The notes below the pieces were generated by a model that saw only the letters and a list, made by a program, of their open reading frames with translations, ran no database searches and was not told the DNA's origin. DNA of 64,000 bases from Aquincola tertiaricarbonis (GTDB lineage Bacteria > Pseudomonadota > Gammaproteobacteria > Burkholderiales > Burkholderiaceae_C). The DNA lies in contig NZ_JZUE01000016.1 in NCBI RefSeq assembly GCF_000969605.1, forward strand, positions 86,273-150,272, in the 5' to 3' direction. A program made the translations under genes and the position numbers. This document shows positions 59,754 to 64,000 of this stretch, piece by piece; position 1 is the stretch's first letter, and every line of letters begins with the position of its first letter.

Positions 59754-60279
59754 CCTTCAAGTGAGGCCGGTTTCGCGCTGGTCCGGTTGAGGATCGATAA
59801 GGCGGCCGGCAGTGACGTGACCTTCGCCGCCGTCTCGTTGTCGAGCCCAGCCCGTTTGAGCGGGTCGTCGGCCTGCGTACCGGTCGGCCGCCGCCCAAGC
59901 GCAAGCCGCGTTCTAAGCCCAGGCCAAGGGTGCCTCGAAGGAGGCAAGCAGCGGTAGCACCCAGTGCCCCGAATCGACGGTGGGGATCCCTCGCACTCGT
60001 CAATGAGATTAAACCGGCTACGCGGTCACAGTCCCCGTAGATCGCAAGCTGGGCCGTGACGCCAGCTTCATGCCGCGCGGCACTGTACGACCGCCACAAC
60101 CACCTGCCAGATTGTTGAAACGACAACTGGCGGATGAACTGGTGGATCGAGGCGTACCCTCCCCGCTAACCCAGCGCTGGCGCGGGCCTTGACAGACGCT
60201 CTCTCCGCCACACAGTAAGCAAAACGGGCCCTCGCGGCCCGTTTCTGCTTTCTGGCCTTCCCTTTTTCCCCCGCCACGT
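59754..60279. other. Intergenic stretch before the CurA-like gene
   Basis: No gene is supported in 526 bp. A leftward open stretch (59755-59947) contains PLKRAGLDNETAAKVTSLPA, which is protein-like, but it runs antisense into the AlpA-like gene and has no start. The right end holds the terminator at 60222-60244. Confidence 0.4.
60222..60244. terminator. Terminator hairpin of the CurA-like gene
   Basis: AAACGGGCC (60222-60230), loop CTCGC, GGCCCGTTT (60236-60244): a perfect 9-bp stem 36 bp past the leftward gene's stop at 60280. On the minus strand it ends in TTTT, a proper intrinsic terminator; the plus side also has TTT, so it may act both ways. Confidence 0.85.
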
Positions 60280-61326
60280 TCACCCCCGCCCCACCCGCAC
60301 CACCACCTTGCCGATATGGCGGCCGTCCAGCAGGTCCTGCAGCGCTGCGGGCGCGTGTTGCAGGCCGTCGATCACCTCCTCGTGCAGCTTCACCTCGCCC
60401 CGCTGCACCCAGGCCGCCATCTCGCGCTGGAAGGTCTCGAAGCGCTGGCCGTCGTGGTCCAGGATGATGAAGCCCTGCAGCCGCACGCGCTTTTGCAGCA
60501 CGGTGGCCAGCAGCGAGGGCCGCAGGTCCGGGCCGGCCGGCGCGGGCCCGTCGTTGTAGTGGGCGACGAAGCCGCACAGCGGCACGCGGGCGCCGACGTT
60601 CAGCAAGGGCAGCACCGCATCCAGCACCGGGCCGCCGACGTTCTCGAAATACACGTCGATGCCGCGCGGACAGGCCTGCGCCAGCCGCTGCGCGAATTGC
60701 GGGTCGTGCCGGTCGACGCAGGCGTCCAGGCCCAGCGCCTCCAGCGCATGCCGCACCTTGGCCGCACCGCCGGCCACGCCCACCACCCGCGCCCCTCGCA
60801 GCCGGGCGATCTGGCCCACCACCGAGCCCACTGCACCGGTGGCCGCGGCCACCACCACGGTCTCGCCCGGCGTCGGCTGCCCGATGTCCAGCAGGCCCAC
60901 ATGGGCGGTGAAGCCCGGCATGCCGAGGCCGCCCAGCGCATGCGAGGGATGGGCCATCTCGCCCAGGCGACGCAGGTCGGTGCCGTCGGACAGCGCCAGC
61001 TCCTGCCAGCCGGCCTGGGCCAGCACCAGCTCGCCCACCTGGAAGCCCGGATGCCGGGAGGCGGCCACGCGGCTGACGGTGCCGCCGACGATGGGCGCGC
61101 CGATCTCGATGCGCGGCGCATAACCGGGGCCCACTTCGTCCATCAGGTTGCGCATGTACGGATCGATCGAGAGCCACAGCGTGCGCAGCAGCACCTGGCC
61201 TTCGCCGACCGCAGGCGCCGGCACCGTCTCCAGCCGGAAGTCGCTGGCCACCGGCCGGCCTTTCGGGCGGGCGGCCAGCACGATGCGGCGATGGCTCACC
61301 GCGGTGTCGAGGCTCGTGTGCTGCAT
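60280..61326 (-). CDS. NADP-dependent oxidoreductase of the CurA/leukotriene-B4-dehydrogenase type (MDR)
   Basis: A 348-residue zinc-independent MDR: RIVLAARPKGRPVASDFRLE, LWLSIDPYMRNLMDE, GGLGMPGFTAHVGLLDIGQP, VVVAAATGAVGSVVGQIARL (nucleotide fold) and DVYFENVGGPVLDAVLPLL. Such enzymes reduce the C=C of enones (curcumin reductase, prostaglandin reductase). ATG 61326 lies 17 bp after the MFS stop; the two form an operon ending at the terminator. Confidence 0.92.
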   Translation of the reverse strand: MQHTSLDTAVSHRRIVLAARPKGRPVASDFRLETVPAPAVGEGQVLLRTLWLSIDPYMRNLMDEVGPGYAPRIEIGAPIVGGTVSRVAASRHPGFQVGELVLAQAGWQELALSDGTDLRRLGEMAHPSHALGGLGMPGFTAHVGLLDIGQPTPGETVVVAAATGAVGSVVGQIARLRGARVVGVAGGAAKVRHALEALGLDACVDRHDPQFAQRLAQACPRGIDVYFENVGGPVLDAVLPLLNVGARVPLCGFVAHYNDGPAPAGPDLRPSLLATVLQKRVRLQGFIILDHDGQRFETFQREMAAWVQRGEVKLHEEVIDGLQHAPAALQDLLDGRHIGKVVVRVGRG

Positions 61327-61343
61327 GGGTCGCTCCTCCGGTG

Positions 61344-62582
61344 TCAGGCACGCACGGGCCGGGGGCCGTGGCGCAGGGTGAGCCAGGTGCCGACGCTGAC
61401 GGTGACGACCGCGAAGCCCGGGCCGCCCAGGGCGCCGACGTGGTCCACGAGCCAGCCGCCGCCCATCGCGCCGGCGGCGATGGCCACCTGGAAGGCCGCC
61501 ACCAGCAGGCCGCCGGCGCCTTCGGCCTGGTCGGGCGCGGCCCGCACGATCCAGGTCTGGAAGCCGACCGGGAAGGCACCGAAGGCGAAGCCCCACAAGG
61601 TGACGGCCACCGCGGTGACCAGCGCCGACTGCCCCGCCAGCAGCAGGGCCAGCGCCAGCAGCGCGATGGACGCACCGCCCGCCAGGATGGCGTGCCGCTC
61701 GCTGCGGCCGGCCAGTGCGCCGCCGACGAAGTTGCCGAAGAAGCCGCCCACGCCATAACCCAGCAGCACCGCCGACACCACCGTGGCCGGCAGCTGCGTC
61801 ACCTGCTCCATCAAGGGCCGGATGTAGGTGAAGCCGGCGAAATGGCCGGAGATCACCAGCACCACCGCCAGCAGCGCCACCCGCACCGCGGGCCGGCCCA
61901 GCAGCTGGCCCAGCACGCGCAGGTCCGGGTTGTCGCGCGGCGGCAGCGGCGGCAAGGTCATCCACTGCGCCACCAACGACAGCACGCTGACGCCGCCCGC
62001 CGCCATGAAGGCGCTGCGCCAGCCCCAGGCCTCGCCCATCCAGGCGCCCACCGGGGCCGCGCAGACCGTGGCCACCGACACGCCGGTGAGGATCACCGAC
62101 ATCGCTCGGGCGAACCGCTGCGGCGGCACCAGCCGCATGGCCAGGGCGGCGGCCATCGACCAGAAGCCGCCCAGCGCCACGCCCAGCACCACCCGCGCCA
62201 CCAGCAAGGTGGCAAGGCTGCCGGCCGTGGCGGCGACGAGGTTGGACGCCACCAGCAGCAGGCTCAACACCAGCATCACCCGCTGGCGGTCGAAGCGGCG
62301 GGTGAGCAGCGGAATCGACGGCGCCGCCACCGCCCCCACCAGCGCGGTGGCGGTGACCGCCTGGCCGGCCGCGCCGTCGCTCACGCCGAGGTCGGCGGCC
62401 ATCGCGGTCAGCAGGCTGGCTGGCAGGAACTCGGCGGTGACCAGGCCGAACACGCCCAGCGCCAGCGCGCCCACCGCCGGCCAGCGCGGCCGGTCGGCCG
62501 TCGGGCAAGGGTGCAGCGGCGCTGCGGGCGCGGCATCGGCGTCATGGGAAGCCAGGGGATCGGAACAGGACGTGGCGGACAC
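61344..62582 (-). CDS. MFS transporter, sugar/nucleoside efflux type (NepI/AraJ-like)
   Basis: A 412-residue 12-TM protein: PAVGALALGVFGLVTAEFLP at the N terminus (AraJ/NepI-like), SIPLLTRRFDRQRVML as motif A, and GVALGGFWSMAAALAMRLVP. No ATG lies near the domain start; GTG 62582 is the best start. It exports sugars, nucleosides or drugs in relatives. Upstream of the CurA-like gene and divergent from the AraC regulator. Confidence 0.87.
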   Translation of the reverse strand: MSATSCSDPLASHDADAAPAAPLHPCPTADRPRWPAVGALALGVFGLVTAEFLPASLLTAMAADLGVSDGAAGQAVTATALVGAVAAPSIPLLTRRFDRQRVMLVLSLLLVASNLVAATAGSLATLLVARVVLGVALGGFWSMAAALAMRLVPPQRFARAMSVILTGVSVATVCAAPVGAWMGEAWGWRSAFMAAGGVSVLSLVAQWMTLPPLPPRDNPDLRVLGQLLGRPAVRVALLAVVLVISGHFAGFTYIRPLMEQVTQLPATVVSAVLLGYGVGGFFGNFVGGALAGRSERHAILAGGASIALLALALLLAGQSALVTAVAVTLWGFAFGAFPVGFQTWIVRAAPDQAEGAGGLLVAAFQVAIAAGAMGGGWLVDHVGALGGPGFAVVTVSVGTWLTLRHGPRPVRA

Positions 62583-62661
62583 GGCGGCAGGCCTTCGCGG
62601 GTTGAACGAGCGGCACAGCTTAGGGATAGGATGTCGGCGTTTGAATGCCGGCAAATCCAAG

Positions 62662-63705
62662 ATGCTTGACTTTTTGTCCAAGGATGCGGCGCCCGAAGGC
62701 ACGCCCGACCTGCTCACCCGCATCCTGCTGGGGCTGCGGCTGGACGGCGTGGAGTACGGCCGCTGCGTGATGAACCGGCCCTGGGCGGTGGCCTTTCCGG
62801 CGCAGCGCTCGGCGCGCTTCCATTTCGTCGGCAGCGGCGGCGGCTGGCTGTGCACCGCCGGCACGCCGTGGATCCGGCTGGCGCCGGGCGATGCGGTGCT
62901 GCTGCCGCGCGGCAGCTTCCACGTGCTGGCCAGCGACCCGGCCGTGCCGGCGGTGGACATCGACACGCTGGCGCGCACTTCGGTGTCCGACAACATCTAC
63001 CTGGTGGACGGCCGCGCGGCCACGGCGCCCACCGGGCCGGACGCCGCGGCGGACCGCGGCGTGCCGGCCGACATGCTGTTCTGCGGCGCGCTGCGCTTCA
63101 ACCTCGACCCCCTGCACCCGCTGGTGACGATGATGCCGGAGCTGATGCTGGCCGGTGACCTCGCCCAGCGCGATGCCACCGTGCCGGTGCTGCTGGAGGC
63201 GATGGAGCGCGAGGTGGCGCTGGACCGCATCGGCGCCTGCGGCATCCTGGCGCGGCTGGCCGACGTGCTGGCCGCCAGCATCATCCGCGCCTGGGTGGAA
63301 TGCGGCTGCAACGACGCCACCGGCTGGGTGGCGGCGGTGCGCTGCCCGCGCATCGGCAAGGTGGTGGCCGCCATCCATGCGGCGCCGGAACGCGACTGGG
63401 ACGTGCCGATGCTGGCCGGCGTGATGGGCGCCTCCCGCTCCAGCTTCACCGAGGCCTTCACCCGCACCATGGGCGAGAGCCCGGGCCGCTACGTGGCCAA
63501 GGTGAAGATGTTCCAGGCCCGCCACTGGATTGCCCACGACCACATGCGCGTGGCCGCCGCCGCCGCCCGCCTCGGCTACGACTCCGAGGCCTCCTTCAGC
63601 CGCGCCTTCAAGCGCATCATCGGCCACCCGCCCAGCGCGGCGCGGGCGGCGCCGGGGGCCGGTCGCCCGCGGCCTGCGGCTGCCGGCGCAACGGCTTCCG
63701 CCTAG
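62662..63705 (+). CDS. AraC-family regulator (cupin_6 type)
   Basis: A 347-residue regulator: N-terminal cupin-like domain (RFHFVGSGGGWLCTAGTPWI, LPRGSFHVLASDP), and two HTH motifs at about 235-330 (MLAGVMGASRSSFTEAFTRT, AAAARLGYDSEASFSRAFKR). It is 79 bp from the divergent MFS-CurA operon, its likely target, in a lineage where AraC regulators of this type control adjacent MFS exporters. Confidence 0.9.
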   Translation: MLDFLSKDAAPEGTPDLLTRILLGLRLDGVEYGRCVMNRPWAVAFPAQRSARFHFVGSGGGWLCTAGTPWIRLAPGDAVLLPRGSFHVLASDPAVPAVDIDTLARTSVSDNIYLVDGRAATAPTGPDAAADRGVPADMLFCGALRFNLDPLHPLVTMMPELMLAGDLAQRDATVPVLLEAMEREVALDRIGACGILARLADVLAASIIRAWVECGCNDATGWVAAVRCPRIGKVVAAIHAAPERDWDVPMLAGVMGASRSSFTEAFTRTMGESPGRYVAKVKMFQARHWIAHDHMRVAAAAARLGYDSEASFSRAFKRIIGHPPSAARAAPGAGRPRPAAAGATASA

Positions 63706-64000
63706 CGGCCGCGCCAAAACCGTGATCGATGCCCGATCGCGGAGGATATGGAGGCCGGCCGGTGTTCCGGGCCGGTCCAAGCGCCGATAACCCCCTCGGC
63801 CCCTTGCGCATGCTGTCGGCAAGGGCGCGTCGGACACGAGGAACATCAGCTTGCGCGACCCAGATTCACCGGCAGCGCCCCGGGACACCGCCGCATCCGC
63901 GACCGACAGCCTGACCACGTCCCGCTCCGTCGCCCGGTGGCGGCTCGTGCCGCTGACGCATCGCAGGTCGACATGACACGCGACGAAGCCGACGACAGCG
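63706..64000. other. Stretch at the window edge, possible start of a gene
   Basis: No complete gene. An ATG at 63973 opens MTRDEADDS to the edge, with no strong ribosome-binding site; a GTG/ATG-poor frame before it ends in TGA at 63974. Nothing further can be said from 28 bases. Confidence 0.3.

Noticed and set aside
1..64000. CRISPR arrays, tRNA or rRNA genes
   Set aside because: No regularly spaced short repeats and no tRNA/rRNA-like conserved segments were noticed on either strand; a covariance search could not be run.

Overview
The window is high-GC throughout and looks like the chromosome of a Burkholderiales betaproteobacterium (Rubrivivax/Leptothrix/Variovorax-like). This is an inference from a Bug-type (TctC) solute receptor, many LysR/AraC regulators with divergent targets, catabolic operons and a short decayed tyrosine recombinase of a type common in that order. 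About 55 intact protein genes, several broken genes and several families of intergenic repeats can be supported. I saw no rRNA, tRNA, CRISPR array or replication origin.

Layout. 1-5.9 kb: cut-off alpha/beta hydrolase, AraC regulator, then two SDR oxidoreductases, a LysR regulator and a DHA2-type exporter. 5.9-14.4 kb: a GntR/UTRA regulator followed by a same-strand catabolic unit: ICL/PEP-mutase-type C-C lyase, aconitase-like large and small subunits, divergent Sua5/YrdC-like protein, Bug receptor, acyl-CoA ligase, CapA-type phosphatase. The lyase plus hydratase pair resembles dimethylmalate lyase/dimethylmaleate hydratase. 14.4-18.9 kb: a probable periplasmic redox module (sulfite-oxidase-fold molybdoprotein, b-type cytochrome, secreted protein) divergent from a CusRS-like two-component system, with a CusR-like box between them.

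19.3-34.3 kb is an accessory, partly decayed region: parDE toxin-antitoxin, broken tyrosine recombinase, VOC protein with a WYL regulator, PRISE-type reductase, a sensor-kinase/response-regulator/HbpS-like/ankyrin cassette bracketed by two related repeats of about 330 bp, a Bcr/CflA exporter, GST, a frameshifted SRPBCC gene, IS66 and IS3 transposase scars and a cupin fragment. Palindrome-bearing intergenic repeats are concentrated here.

34.3-58.8 kb is a large catabolic region with several transcription units: StcD/DgcA-like N-demethylase, semialdehyde dehydrogenase, tartrate/isopropylmalate-type dehydrogenase, a complete peptide/opine-type ABC importer, PuuB-, PuuC- and PuuE-like enzymes, a GhrA-like reductase, an Lrp regulator, a three-subunit amine dehydrogenase (2Fe-2S + FAD/NAD + FAD), cupin, M20 amidohydrolase, two HAD hydrolases and an AraC regulator. 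The set fits uptake, oxidation, transamination and deamidation of an unknown amine, opine or N-methylated amino acid. 58.9-64 kb: LysR remnant, AlpA-like gene, CurA-type reductase, MFS exporter and a divergent AraC regulator.

The best candidates for something little described are the repeat-flanked kinase/regulator/HbpS-like/ankyrin cassette, the dimethylmalate-like operon with Sua5 and CapA members, and the Puu-like amine locus that lacks a glutamylpolyamine synthetase. Functions are read from motifs and gene order only; no database search was possible.
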